This document shows positions 8,762 through 18,000 of a DNA stretch of 64,000 nt, one piece after another. A model generated the notes under the pieces. That model was given only the letters and a program-made list of their open reading frames with translations. It did not search any database and was not told where the DNA came from. A program made the position numbers and the translations under genes. The DNA lies in assembly GCF_037975445.1 (NCBI RefSeq), contig NZ_CP150254.1:2416001-2480000 (forward strand), written 5' to 3'. This DNA comes from Peribacillus sp. FSL P2-0133. Lineage in GTDB: Bacteria; Bacillota; Bacilli; Bacillales; DSM-1321. Each line of letters begins with the position of its first letter. Within the stretch, counting starts at the first letter, position 1.

Positions 8762-10804
8762 ATGTCAAAATCCTCACTTACACTTATAGCGGGAAGCTCA
8801 AAAACAAAGGAAGCCTTGCAGGAGCAACTGGAACAACTGCTTGGAGACTACGTGCACGTCAAAAGCCATTCTACCGATGAGGGAATACCTCGTTCTCTGG
8901 GAGATGGAATTATCTTGTTTTCATCAGATGCCGCTTATGATAAGAAAGAGGGAATGTATAGCGTAAATCCCGAGAAAATAATCGTGGGAAAGAGAACTGT
9001 TAATCATGAATACATTGACAAGCTATTAAGAATACCAGAGGGTTCGGCAGTTCTTTTGGTGAATGATGATGATGATGCAACTATGAACCTTATTGAATCC
9101 TTATATCAGCTTGGTGTCGATCATGTTCAATTTATCCCTTTCAGGAAGGGGATATTATTTTATGAGAATGTCCAAATAGCCGTTTCACCAGGAGAAACTC
9201 ACCTATGTCCTTCTTACATAAAAGAAGTAATCGATATAGGTGTGCGTCTTTTTGATATAACAACAATTTTGGAAGTTGTAGAATGCTGTGGTTTACACAA
9301 GGATATATCCTCAAAGATTTCAGAAAGGTATATTAGCAATATCATTGAATTACAACGGAAGCTGTTATATGCAGAGCGTGATGCCAAGCAAATGAGCGAT
9401 CATATCCAAAATGTGTTGGGGACTGTCGATGACGGCATATTGGTCGTTAACGAGGAAGGGCTGATAACGGTATTCAATAACCAGCTTGCGGCATTATTCC
9501 ATGTTGATGCAAAAGATGTGGTTAATAAGTATCTAGAGCATGTATTGAATCGCCGGGATATTATCGATTTCATCATGGGAAGTAATGACGAAAGCAAGTT
9601 CTTCAACATAGACGGAGTGGATGTCGTAATTTTTCGATTGCAAATGATGAAAGAAAATACAATCGTCGCAACCTTCAAAAGCGTACATCAAGCTTTCGAA
9701 ATAGAAAAGACTGCACAAAGGGAAATGCGAAATCAAGGCTTTTATTCAAAATACCGCTTTGAAGATATTATCGGCGAGAATGAAGTAATGAAAGAGCGTA
9801 AGCAGATTGCCAAGAAGCTTGCCCTGTCTGAGCACCCGATTTTGATTCAGGGAGAGACAGGAACAGGAAAAGAGCTGTTTGCTCATGCGATTCATGATCA
9901 TTCATTGCGAAAGAACGGGCCGTTTCTAGCGGTTAACTGTAGTGCTTTAACAGAAACTTTACTTGAAAGTGAATTGTTTGGTTATGAAGAAGGGGCATTT
10001 ACAGGAGCACAAAGGGGAGGCAGGAAAGGACTGTTTGAAATGGCGGATAACGGGACTATCTTTTTGGATGAAATTGGTGACATAAGTCTCACAGTTCAAT
10101 CCCATCTGCTTCGAGTTCTTCAGGAGGGTGAAATCCGCAGAATTGGCGGCAAGAGAATCATTCCCATAAATGTCAGGGTGATCACTGCGACGAATAAAAA
10201 TCTTCATGATAAGATGCGGGACGGTTCATTCAGAACAGACTTGTTTTACCGTCTGAATGTACTCAATCTTTACATACCGTCACTAAAAGAGAGAAGAGCG
10301 GATATTCCACTTTTGATAAAGCATCTCATCACAAAAAGCGGGAAGTGGGTAAAAGTAGAGCAAGACGTTATGGAGTTTTTCATGCAATATGAATGGCCCG
10401 GCAACATAAGGGAACTTAAAAGCACGATCGATTACATGCTGACGGTTTGTGAGGGGAATATCGTGACGAAGAGGGATCTTCCGTTCATGCACGGGCATGC
10501 GGAAGAAAGTGTTACGGCAGATTATCCCGTCTGTGAAAGTATGCTGGAAATTCAGGAGCGCACTTTCATCTTGGAAGTAATCAAGCAATACAACGATAAA
10601 GGAAAAGCTGCAAGCAGAGAACTGATTTCTAGTCAGAGTCAAGAATCGGACTTTGTCTTGTCCCCTCAGCAAATCCGTCGCCGCTTGGATATTTTAGAAA
10701 TCGAAGGATTTGTCGTCAAAGGCAGAGGAAGGGCCGGCACTAAGATCACCGCTGAGGGAATGGAGTATTTATATTTTCTTAAGTCAAATCATGCTATGCA
10801 TTGA
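8762..10804 (+). CDS. Sigma-54-dependent activator with PAS domain
   Basis: A 680-residue bacterial enhancer-binding protein. Residues 1-200 form a sensory region that resembles a PrpR-N-like fold, followed by a coiled segment and a PAS domain (about 210-310). The AAA+ module (about 333-560) has Walker A GETGTGKE (364-371), the sigma-54 contact loop GAFTGA (411-416) and Walker B GTIFLDEIGD (431-440). The C-terminus is unusual: instead of a Fis-type helix it shows a winged-helix-like stretch, LSPQQIRRRLDILEIEGFVV then TKITAEG. ATG 8762 follows AGGTAGGTG. It is divergent from the sigma-54-driven YfcC-iadA pair and almost certainly activates it. Confidence 0.92.
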   Translation: MSKSSLTLIAGSSKTKEALQEQLEQLLGDYVHVKSHSTDEGIPRSLGDGIILFSSDAAYDKKEGMYSVNPEKIIVGKRTVNHEYIDKLLRIPEGSAVLLVNDDDDATMNLIESLYQLGVDHVQFIPFRKGILFYENVQIAVSPGETHLCPSYIKEVIDIGVRLFDITTILEVVECCGLHKDISSKISERYISNIIELQRKLLYAERDAKQMSDHIQNVLGTVDDGILVVNEEGLITVFNNQLAALFHVDAKDVVNKYLEHVLNRRDIIDFIMGSNDESKFFNIDGVDVVIFRLQMMKENTIVATFKSVHQAFEIEKTAQREMRNQGFYSKYRFEDIIGENEVMKERKQIAKKLALSEHPILIQGETGTGKELFAHAIHDHSLRKNGPFLAVNCSALTETLLESELFGYEEGAFTGAQRGGRKGLFEMADNGTIFLDEIGDISLTVQSHLLRVLQEGEIRRIGGKRIIPINVRVITATNKNLHDKMRDGSFRTDLFYRLNVLNLYIPSLKERRADIPLLIKHLITKSGKWVKVEQDVMEFFMQYEWPGNIRELKSTIDYMLTVCEGNIVTKRDLPFMHGHAEESVTADYPVCESMLEIQERTFILEVIKQYNDKGKAASRELISSQSQESDFVLSPQQIRRRLDILEIEGFVVKGRGRAGTKITAEGMEYLYFLKSNHAMH

Positions 10805-10914
10805 TATAATTAGTCACTACCAATAAGGAGAGTTTGCTAATTTAAGGTTTTAATAAATTATGGAAGGGGTCCCGTCCCATCGCCAATAAGAAGTTTAAGA
10901 GTTGAAATTATATT

Positions 10915-10957
10915 AAAAGCCCCATTTCTCTATGTCACAAGAGAAATGGGGCTTTTT
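10915..10957. terminator. Bidirectional intrinsic terminator
   Basis: AAAAGCCCCATTTCTC and GAGAAATGGGGCTTTTT form a 16-bp GC-rich stem with a 10-base loop, with A and T runs on either side. It separates the convergent sigma-54 activator and LysR genes. Confidence 0.93.
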
Positions 10958-11036
10958 AATACCGATTAGTATAGTTCTTATTATAAATGACCCTTTTCAT
11001 TCCGAGTCGTTTAGCATATTTTCCTAATAAATAATT

Positions 11037-11948
11037 TCATATGTCGCTAAAAGCATGATCATTTTTTAACGTATTCAAAATATGCTTAGTCAGACTTGAT
11101 GCATCCGTGTTTTTCCAAACTGCCGATATGGAACTTGATAATTCCGAGTTATCGATGTTCAAGGCTTTGACTTGGCGTTTTCCCAACAAACTCACCATAT
11201 CTTCCGGCATGAGCGCTACGCCTAAGTTATTGGATATTAGATTGGCGATCGTCAGTAATTCAGAGCCTTTACATAATTCTTTAGGTGAAAATCCAGCAGT
11301 CAGACAAGCCTTTTCCAAAAGGAATTGAAGGGAGTGTGCTTGGACGGAATCATAATGGATAAAAGGTTCGTCTTTTGCTTCGTATAAATGTATAGCATCT
11401 TTTTGGGCTAGTGGATGATCAATGGAGACGACCAATTGTAAAGGGAACCTCATGAATTCAATCATGCTTAATCCTTCATTGGCAATGATGTTACTGTTAA
11501 TGGGCGTCCGGATGAAACCGATGTGATAATTTTGTTGGTTTAAGAGTTTTACAGCCCTTGAAGATGTTGTTTCATGCACGTAAAATTCTGTTTCCGGGTA
11601 ATCCCCCACTATCTTTTTCAATAACTTCGGGATATATATACTAGCTGCAGAAGGGACGGTAGCAATCTTCAGTTTAGGCTTGGGGATGGCTTTATTTTCA
11701 ACTATGTAATTCACTGTTTTCTCAATATCTTCGAAGGAAGGAGCTAGTTTTTTATAGATGTACTCACCTTCTTCCGTCAATGTAATTTTTCTTGTCGTTC
11801 GATTCAATAGTTTAAAGCCTAATTGTTTTTCGAGGGATAAAATCTGTTGGCTAAGTCCGGGCTGGGATATATGCAGGGTTTTGGAAGCCTCACTGAAACT
11901 AAGATGGTTAGAAACCTCTATGAAATAGCGGAGGGATAGGAAATTCAA
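11037..11948 (-). CDS. LysR-family transcriptional regulator
   Basis: A LysR regulator of 303 residues from TTG 11948. The N-terminal winged helix-turn-helix is clear (FSEASKTLHISQPGLSQQI, then LEKQLGFKLLNRTTRKITLTEEG), followed by a two-lobed periplasmic-binding-protein-like effector domain. A GTG at 11960 would add four residues, but the purine-rich GTGGGTGAT lies ahead of the TTG. It is divergent from the ggt gene across a 680-base gap, so it may control ggt or only itself. The effector is unknown. Confidence 0.88.
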   Translation of the reverse strand: MNFLSLRYFIEVSNHLSFSEASKTLHISQPGLSQQILSLEKQLGFKLLNRTTRKITLTEEGEYIYKKLAPSFEDIEKTVNYIVENKAIPKPKLKIATVPSAASIYIPKLLKKIVGDYPETEFYVHETTSSRAVKLLNQQNYHIGFIRTPINSNIIANEGLSMIEFMRFPLQLVVSIDHPLAQKDAIHLYEAKDEPFIHYDSVQAHSLQFLLEKACLTAGFSPKELCKGSELLTIANLISNNLGVALMPEDMVSLLGKRQVKALNIDNSELSSSISAVWKNTDASSLTKHILNTLKNDHAFSDI

Positions 11949-12628
11949 ACAATCACCCACTTCAGTTGGATTTGAAAATACATGGCTAAAACCTGCTGGT
12001 AAAAGAAAGGGTGAACTTTTAATTCCCTCTCTATCAAAAGCTGGAAATAACTATTAAAGGATAGAAATGCTAGGATGTTGATTTTATAACATAGTCTTAT
12101 AAGTTTATAACAATAATATATTTCTAAATTGGAAGAGTCAATATTATCCTTAAAGAAAGGAAGAAAAGGTAATAAAAGGTAAAATATCCCTATTAAATAA
12201 CCGATTTTTCTTGTTTATAATAGGTGTTATTACACATTTATGTTTGTTGTTTTGATTTATATAAAACTTTTTAATGGATTGCTAGTGCTTTTGGAGGGTG
12301 TGTCTAATTTTGTAAAAAAAGGGAAAGTAAGGTGGTTGGTAGAATAATAACATTATAATTTTTTGCAGTTGATGAAAACACATGAGGTGGAGTTTTTTCG
12401 AAAAATTCATAAGTGTTTTTTATTGATTATGATTTTGACGTTAACCGGTATTATCGCGGCATTCGGGGGGTGATTTTTTGAAGTGAAACATTAAAGAGAG
12501 CAGGGAATGTGCAGACTGCAGAGATCGACCAGCATATTCCTACTTGCAAAAGCAGAGTCATTTGCTCGTATATCCAGTTGGCTTATGGTAAATCCCAATT
12601 TGTTTTATTTTTGAAAGGAGACTAATTC
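11949..12628. other. 680-base AT-rich intergenic region
   Basis: Between the divergent LysR and ggt genes. Three TTATAA boxes (12084-12089, 12097-12102, 12105-12110), the first two spaced by 7 bases like a LysR T-N11-A site, lie about 140 bases from the LysR start. A tiny 14-codon hydrophobic ATG frame near 12428-12472 (MILTLTGIIAAFGG) lacks a good ribosome site. I see no supported gene. Confidence 0.5.
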
Positions 12629-14704
12629 ATGAAATTTTTAAAAAGTTTTATTTTAGTTACTTTCAGTTTCTTTTGTATGATGACACCAGCTTTTGCAAGT
12701 GTCCCTGGAGTGGATGGGTCAATGGGAAAGGGAGCAACAAAAGGTATCGTATCAGTTTCCCACCCGTTAGCAGCTGAAGCGGGCATAAAGATATTAAAAC
12801 AAGGTGGAAACGCAGTCGATGCAGCAGCAGCCATTCAATTATCGTTAAATGTAGTTGAACCAATGATGTCTGGAATCGGTGGCGGTGGTTTTATCATGAT
12901 TTATAATAAAAAGGAAAATAAAATAACGATGATTGAAAATCGCGAAATGGCACCGAAAAATGTTACGCCTGAACTTTTTTTAGATGAAAAGGGAAAACCT
13001 GTTCCTTTTAGTAAGCGGCACACATCTGGTAAAGCGGTTGCTGTTCCTGGAACTCTGATGGGTGTAGAGACTTCTCTGGATAAATATGGAACATTGAAAT
13101 TATCACAAGTCATAGGACCGGCCATTAAACAAGCTGAACAAGGGGTAAGAGTCAATTGGGCAACAGCACAATATATCGATGAAAATGTAACAAAGCTTAA
13201 AAATAACCAAGCGGCTGCAAAAGTTTTTGTACCAGACGGAAAGCCATTGGAAGAGGGAGACACCCTCGTTCAGCCAGATCTGGCAAAGACTCTTAAGTTA
13301 ATAAAAAAACAAGGTTCCAAGGCTTTTTATAAAGGTGAAATCGGGGAAGCACTTACCAAAGAAGTTCAAAAGCGTGAAGGAACGATGACAACTGAGGATT
13401 TGCAAAACTATGAGGTGAAAGAAAGAGAGCCGATTAAATCGGAATATAGGGGATTTGAAGTGGTAGGGGCAGCTTCACCAAGCTCAGGCAGTTTGACCGT
13501 TCTACAAATCCTAGAGCTTATGGAAGGATTCGATGTACAAAAGATGGGGGCGAACACACCTGAGTATCTTCATTATCTCACGGAAGCCATGCATCTTGCT
13601 TTTGCCGATCGAGCTGCCTATATGGCAGATGAAGATTTTTATGATGTACCTACAAAAGGACTATTGGATGAAGATTATATTAAAGAAAGGCGAAAACTCA
13701 TCAAACCAAATAGATCAACAGCTGATGTCAAAGCAGGCGATCCATGGAAGTATGAGGGCAAAGAACCCACTCCAATGAAAAAGGTAAAAGAGGAGAAAAC
13801 ACCGATCGGTCAAACAACCCATTTTTCTGTAATGGATAAATGGGGAAATATGGTTGCTTATACGACTACAATCGAGCAAGTATTCGGATCAGGTATCATG
13901 GTACCTGATTATGGATTCATGCTAAATAATGAAATGACGGATTTTGATGCAACACCGGGTGGAGTTAACCAGGTGGAACCAGGAAAAAGACCAAGAAGCA
14001 GTATGTCCCCGACCTTCGTATTAAAGGATGGCAATCCCTTCATGGCCATTGGTTCACCTGGGGGAGCGACGATAATAGCATCTGTATCTGAAACGATTAT
14101 GAACGTGCTTGATCATAAAATGCCAATTCAAGATGCCATTTTAGCGCCACGTATTTATTCCGCTGGATATCCGACAGTTAGATGGGAACCGGGAATTGAA
14201 CAAAATACTCGGTTGGAGTTAATGGCAAAAGGCCATGTTTATGAAGAAAAACCCCAGCATATCGGAAATGTGCAAGCTGTTATTTATGATTATGAAAAGG
14301 GGAAAATGTATGGAGGAGCCGATAATACGAGAGAAGGAACTGTTCAAGGAGTGTATAATGTTTCCTATAAATCGAAAAAGCCAAAAGAAATAAAAGAAGA
14401 AAAAAAGGGACCATTTACCTTAAAAGTGAATGGAGCCGTTTATCCTTATACAGCTGAACAAATGAAACTGATAGATGAAAAACCCTATATCCAATCAGAC
14501 AAATTGTTACTTGGTTTGGGTGCAATTGGAACAGGGGACTTAGAAACTTTTAAACCAGATAAAAAATCGTATCTACCGGTGTTAAGAGTAGCACAATCAT
14601 TAGGATATAAAGCAAAATGGAACGAAAAAGACAAAGAGGCACTACTGGAAAAAGATCCGGCGGATATTGAAGATCCAGATGATGATGGCAGTGTCACGAA
14701 TTAA
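12629..14704 (+). CDS. ggt: Secreted gamma-glutamyltranspeptidase with C-terminal stalk-like domain
   Basis: A 691-residue protein starting with a signal peptide (residues 1-24, cut after AFA). The large-subunit part has SGIGGGGFIM (81-90) and IENREMAP (102-109). The autocatalytic cleavage site is at the TTH motif, making Thr396 the nucleophile, followed by small-subunit motifs FGSGI, LNNEMTDF, RPRSSMSPT and GSPGGATI. It hydrolyses or transfers gamma-glutamyl groups outside the cell (glutathione, glutamine, poly-gamma-glutamate fragments). Residues about 595-675 are extra to the usual enzyme and resemble a copper-amine-oxidase-like stalk repeat (VNGAVYPYT, YLPVLRVAQSLGYKAKWN), then an Asp-rich tail. 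ATG 12629 follows GAAAGGAGA. Confidence 0.93.
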   Translation: MKFLKSFILVTFSFFCMMTPAFASVPGVDGSMGKGATKGIVSVSHPLAAEAGIKILKQGGNAVDAAAAIQLSLNVVEPMMSGIGGGGFIMIYNKKENKITMIENREMAPKNVTPELFLDEKGKPVPFSKRHTSGKAVAVPGTLMGVETSLDKYGTLKLSQVIGPAIKQAEQGVRVNWATAQYIDENVTKLKNNQAAAKVFVPDGKPLEEGDTLVQPDLAKTLKLIKKQGSKAFYKGEIGEALTKEVQKREGTMTTEDLQNYEVKEREPIKSEYRGFEVVGAASPSSGSLTVLQILELMEGFDVQKMGANTPEYLHYLTEAMHLAFADRAAYMADEDFYDVPTKGLLDEDYIKERRKLIKPNRSTADVKAGDPWKYEGKEPTPMKKVKEEKTPIGQTTHFSVMDKWGNMVAYTTTIEQVFGSGIMVPDYGFMLNNEMTDFDATPGGVNQVEPGKRPRSSMSPTFVLKDGNPFMAIGSPGGATIIASVSETIMNVLDHKMPIQDAILAPRIYSAGYPTVRWEPGIEQNTRLELMAKGHVYEEKPQHIGNVQAVIYDYEKGKMYGGADNTREGTVQGVYNVSYKSKKPKEIKEEKKGPFTLKVNGAVYPYTAEQMKLIDEKPYIQSDKLLLGLGAIGTGDLETFKPDKKSYLPVLRVAQSLGYKAKWNEKDKEALLEKDPADIEDPDDDGSVTN

Positions 14705-14779
14705 TTTTACCCTGAAGAATATAGAATGAAATTCCTCTAGCAAGATGTTAATAAGGAAAACGGCCAGAGCATTTAATCA

Positions 14780-14821
14780 AACATTCCCCTTGTGCAATGT
14801 GCATTTGGGGAATGTTTTTTT
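14780..14821 (+). terminator. Intrinsic terminator after ggt
   Basis: AACATTCCCC (14780-14789) pairs with GGGGAATGTT (14807-14816), and a run of eight T follows. Confidence 0.9.
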
Positions 14822-14842
14822 TGTCATTATTGTTGGATTTTT

Positions 14843-15745
14843 TTAGTCCCCGTTCCTAACATCACCCTTAAAAAAGCTATGTATGTCCTCGATCAACTTA
14901 CATACCGCAGGAGACAGATATCGATCTTTCAAATAAGCCAGGTAAACAGTCCTTTCCAAATAATTCGAATCGATCGCGCGAATTGCAGTATTGGGGGTTG
15001 CAGCGGATCTTATATAGTTTTCCGGTAAAATTGTAACCCCAAGCCCTGCTTCCACCAAACTGCAAGCCGTTTCAAGCCTTTCTATTTCATATAGGATATT
15101 GGGAAGTGCATTTTCACCCTTAAATGCTCTTAAGATATCATCTCTTGTTTGAAATCCAGTTGTACTGATGATCAATTCTTTCTTTGCTATGTCTTGGAAA
15201 GTGATGGACTCTTTTTCGTTTAACTCGTCATCTTTATGGATCAAAAGCATGAATTTTTCATTATAAAGGGGAGTGGACAGAATTTCATCGTTGTTGATGG
15301 GCTGGTTCGTGATGGTGAAATGAACATTATACCGATTTAACGAATCGAAAACCTTCTCTTCCCCTAATATTTCCCTGACTTTTATATGAATATTAGGATA
15401 ATTGATTTTAAAATTCTTGATTATCTTCGGGAACCAAAATTTGAATGATTCTATGGAACCTATTGATACGGTTCCGCTTCCAACATCCTTCATTTCCTTA
15501 AGCTCCACTTGCATATTATCGAATCTTCTTAACAGATCAACGGATCTCGTATAAAAAATCCCCCCTGCTTCCGTAAGCTCAAGCCCCCTTGTATTACGTT
15601 CCAAAAGCTGAAAACCAACTTCATTTTCTAATTTCATTATGGCATTACTTAGGGAAGGTTGTGATATATGCAGCATTTTTGCCGCTTTTGAGAAATTCTT
15701 TTCCCGGACAATTGTAGTGAAATATCGAAGTTGACGAAGATCCAT
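14843..15745 (-). CDS. LysR-family regulator, divergent from formimidoylglutamase
   Basis: A 300-residue LysR regulator. The N-terminus carries the winged helix-turn-helix (FSKAAKMLHISQPSLSNAI, LENEVGFQLLERNTRGLELTEAG); the rest is the effector-binding domain. ATG 15745 follows AAAGGAGAATAT. It is divergent from the formimidoylglutamase-like gene across 123 bases, the usual arrangement for a LysR regulator and its target, so it probably controls histidine or formimidoylglutamate use. Confidence 0.9.
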   Translation of the reverse strand: MDLRQLRYFTTIVREKNFSKAAKMLHISQPSLSNAIMKLENEVGFQLLERNTRGLELTEAGGIFYTRSVDLLRRFDNMQVELKEMKDVGSGTVSIGSIESFKFWFPKIIKNFKINYPNIHIKVREILGEEKVFDSLNRYNVHFTITNQPINNDEILSTPLYNEKFMLLIHKDDELNEKESITFQDIAKKELIISTTGFQTRDDILRAFKGENALPNILYEIERLETACSLVEAGLGVTILPENYIRSAATPNTAIRAIDSNYLERTVYLAYLKDRYLSPAVCKLIEDIHSFFKGDVRNGD

Positions 15746-15868
15746 ATATTCTCCTTTCTATAGCTTTAAACTATAGATATATTGAAATTTTGTATTGGTA
15801 ATTATATATTATCTCATTTATAATTTTGAAAAAAGATATTTCGGAATTTTTTAAATAAAGGAGAAATT

Positions 15869-16825
15869 ATGTATACAAATCCGACTTTAAAATATTGGAA
15901 TGGAAGAATTGATTCGCAATCTGACATGGGCAGCTTCAGATACCACCAAAGAGTACGTTTGGCACCGATTTCTGAATTAGCCATCTCTTCCAATGCATCA
16001 AGTACCTTTGGATTGATTGGCTTCAAATGTGATGAAGGCGTCAAAAGGAATAAAGGCAGGATTGGTGCTGCAGAGGGGCCTGATCATATTAGGCAGTCAT
16101 TGGCAAAATTACCCTGCCATTTACCCTCCCAAACCGAGCTGGTGGATGCTGGCGATGTAATATGTGAAGGTACAGAGATGGAGGCCGCCCAATCCCAACT
16201 GGGATCGGCTGTTACCCGGATACTGGAGAGTAAAGCGATTCCTATCATACTTGGGGGAGGGCACGAAACCCTGTATGGCCATTATCTTGGGATTAGGAAA
16301 TCCATTGGACCCAAAGCTAGATTGGGGATCATTAATATTGACGCTCACTTTGATATGAGGCCTTATGAAAAAGAAAGTTCATCAGGAACGATGTTTAAGC
16401 AGATTTTGGACGAAGATCAAAGTTGTGGCTATTTATGTATCGGAATTCAGAAGCAGGGGAATACGAAGGCACTGTTTGAAACTGCCGAGAGAAGTAAGGT
16501 TGACTACATTTTGGAAGAAGATTTATCATTGAACGAAATGGATGAAACTAAGCGGCGGATAAATGATTTCGCTAAGGAATATGACTACATTATTCTTACA
16601 TTATGTACAGACGTTATTGATTCAGCCTACGCACCTGGGGTAAGTGCTCCATCGCCGTTTGGACTGAATCCGAAATTGGTCCGTGCCATTATCAGGCATA
16701 TCGTATCGAATGAAAAGATCCTCTCCTTTGATATCTCGGAAGTGAATCCTTCGTTGGACGAAAATAATAAAACCGTTACATTGGCAGCACATTTAATAAA
16801 TGAGGTTTTACTGCATTTTAAATAA
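15869..16825 (+). CDS. hutG: Formimidoylglutamase-like arginase-family hydrolase
   Basis: A 318-residue ureohydrolase matching HutG in length and motifs: CDEGVKRNKGRIGAAEGPD near residue 54, GGGHE (metal His), NIDAHFDMRP (metal Asp/His), and YAPGVSAPSP. HutG cleaves N-formimidoyl-glutamate to glutamate and formamide in histidine breakdown. In the second metal motif, where the family usually shows DxD, the sequence is LCTDVID, so the first Asp appears to be Cys. No other hut genes are nearby. ATG 15869 follows AAAGGAGAAATT. Other ureohydrolases (agmatinase, guanidinobutyrase) are less likely given the N-terminal motif. Confidence 0.85.
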   Translation: MYTNPTLKYWNGRIDSQSDMGSFRYHQRVRLAPISELAISSNASSTFGLIGFKCDEGVKRNKGRIGAAEGPDHIRQSLAKLPCHLPSQTELVDAGDVICEGTEMEAAQSQLGSAVTRILESKAIPIILGGGHETLYGHYLGIRKSIGPKARLGIINIDAHFDMRPYEKESSSGTMFKQILDEDQSCGYLCIGIQKQGNTKALFETAERSKVDYILEEDLSLNEMDETKRRINDFAKEYDYIILTLCTDVIDSAYAPGVSAPSPFGLNPKLVRAIIRHIVSNEKILSFDISEVNPSLDENNKTVTLAAHLINEVLLHFK

Positions 16826-16897
16826 TGAATGGCTTTCCTCAATGCCATCTCCTTAATCAATTATCGGTATTGAAGCGAAAAACCTTTGACAGATCCT

Positions 16898-16933
16898 GAC
16901 TGTCCATGAATCATTCATGGACAGTCTTTTTTT
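16898..16933 (+). terminator. Intrinsic terminator after hutG
   Basis: GACTGTCCATGAA (16898-16910) and TTCATGGACAGTC (16914-16926) form a perfect 13-bp stem with a 3-base loop, followed by T7. Confidence 0.93.
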
Positions 16934-17051
16934 GCCGCCTATCAAGGATTTATGGTCCCGGGCATTGTTCGACTAACCCTTTAAAGTGTAAAGGAACCTC
17001 CATGCGGCCTCTTCATTAGAAGATTAACCATGACTCTGCCATAGTTCAATA

Positions 17052-17080
17052 CTGATACTTGTGGGTTTTTGGTTTATAAT
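17052..17080 (+). promoter_or_regulatory. Sigma-A promoter
   Basis: CTGATA (17052-17057), a 17-base spacer and a consensus TATAAT (17075-17080) lie about 32 bases before the small ORF and should drive it together with the SRAP gene. Confidence 0.65.
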
Positions 17081-17112
17081 AACAACCATCTAGCCTTTTG
17101 AGGGGGGATTCC

Positions 17113-17268
17113 ATGAAGGAATATAAAGTAACGGTAAGGAATGGCAGTACCTTAATTTTGTCGGAAATCATTAAAGCTGAAGATGAAAGAGAAGTCCTTG
17201 GCACCCTTTTGATTTCCAGCGAATTATTTAATCAACCATTTACCGACATCAGGATTTTAGAACGCTGA
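17113..17268 (+). CDS. Small hypothetical protein, 51 residues
   Basis: An ATG frame of 51 codons behind a strong AGGGGGG ribosome site and a good promoter. The product starts MKEYKVTVRNGSTL, has a middle segment rich in acidic residues (KAEDEREV) and ends FTDIRILER. It is soluble, with no membrane segment or known motif. It ends 60 bases before the SRAP start codon, so the two are probably co-transcribed. I do not recognise the family. Signal strength argues that it is a real gene. Confidence 0.7.
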   Translation: MKEYKVTVRNGSTLILSEIIKAEDEREVLGTLLISSELFNQPFTDIRILER

Positions 17269-17328
17269 TTTGTGCCTTCCCGTTCCATTTGTTACACTGT
17301 AATAAATCTTAATACGGTAGGCGATATT

Positions 17329-18000
17329 ATGTGTGGACGTTTCACCCTTTTCACTGACATTGAAGAAATAAAAGATCGGTTTGATATTCAAGGATCATTT
17401 GATGAGGAATACCAATTCAGCTACAATATTGCTCCCTCCCAATCCGTGCTATCCGTCATTAATGACGGGGCAATGAACCGACTTGGATATCTTCGGTGGG
17501 GACTCATTCCTTTCTGGGCAAAAGACGAAAAAGTGGGCTATAAAATGATCAATGCCAGAGCGGAAACCATTGCAGAGAAAGCTAGCTTTAAGAATGCGTA
17601 TAAGAAGAAGAGATGCTTGATAATCGCTGACTCATTTTATGAATGGAAGAAGACACCAGAAAGAAAAATACCGATGCGAATAAAACTGAAGAATCATGCT
17701 CCATTTGGAATGGCCGGTATATGGGAATCCTGGAAATCCCCTGAAGGCCGCAGCATCTACACGTGCTCCGTTATAACAACCGTTCCTAATGAGCTGATGA
17801 CCAGCATTCATGATCGCATGCCTGTAATCCTTAATCCAGAAGATGAAAAAGATTGGTTGAATCCATCCATTAATGATCCTGCATATCTGCAGCAGTATTT
17901 AAAGTCATTCGATTCGGAACTAATGGAAGCTTTTGAGGTATCGACTGATGTGAACTCGACTAAAAAAAATTCACCTAACCTAATACAACAAATTTGCTGA
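17329..18000 (+). CDS. SRAP-domain (HMCES/YedK) abasic-site crosslinking protein
   Basis: A 223-residue SOS-response-associated peptidase family protein. The family traps abasic sites in single-stranded DNA through the N-terminal Cys. All active-site residues are visible: Cys2 after the initiator Met (MCGRFTL), Asn33 (YNIAPSQ), Glu105 (DSFYEWK) and His161 (IHDRMPVIL). I set the start at ATG 17329 because the Cys must become the N-terminal residue; a longer in-frame extension to 17272 would bury it. It is close behind the 51-residue ORF. I see no clear LexA box. Confidence 0.93.
   Translation: MCGRFTLFTDIEEIKDRFDIQGSFDEEYQFSYNIAPSQSVLSVINDGAMNRLGYLRWGLIPFWAKDEKVGYKMINARAETIAEKASFKNAYKKKRCLIIADSFYEWKKTPERKIPMRIKLKNHAPFGMAGIWESWKSPEGRSIYTCSVITTVPNELMTSIHDRMPVILNPEDEKDWLNPSINDPAYLQQYLKSFDSELMEAFEVSTDVNSTKKNSPNLIQQIC

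Noticed and set aside
12428-12472. 14-codon hydrophobic frame (MILTLTGIIAAFGG) upstream of ggt
   Set aside because: No proper ribosome site and too short to separate from chance.
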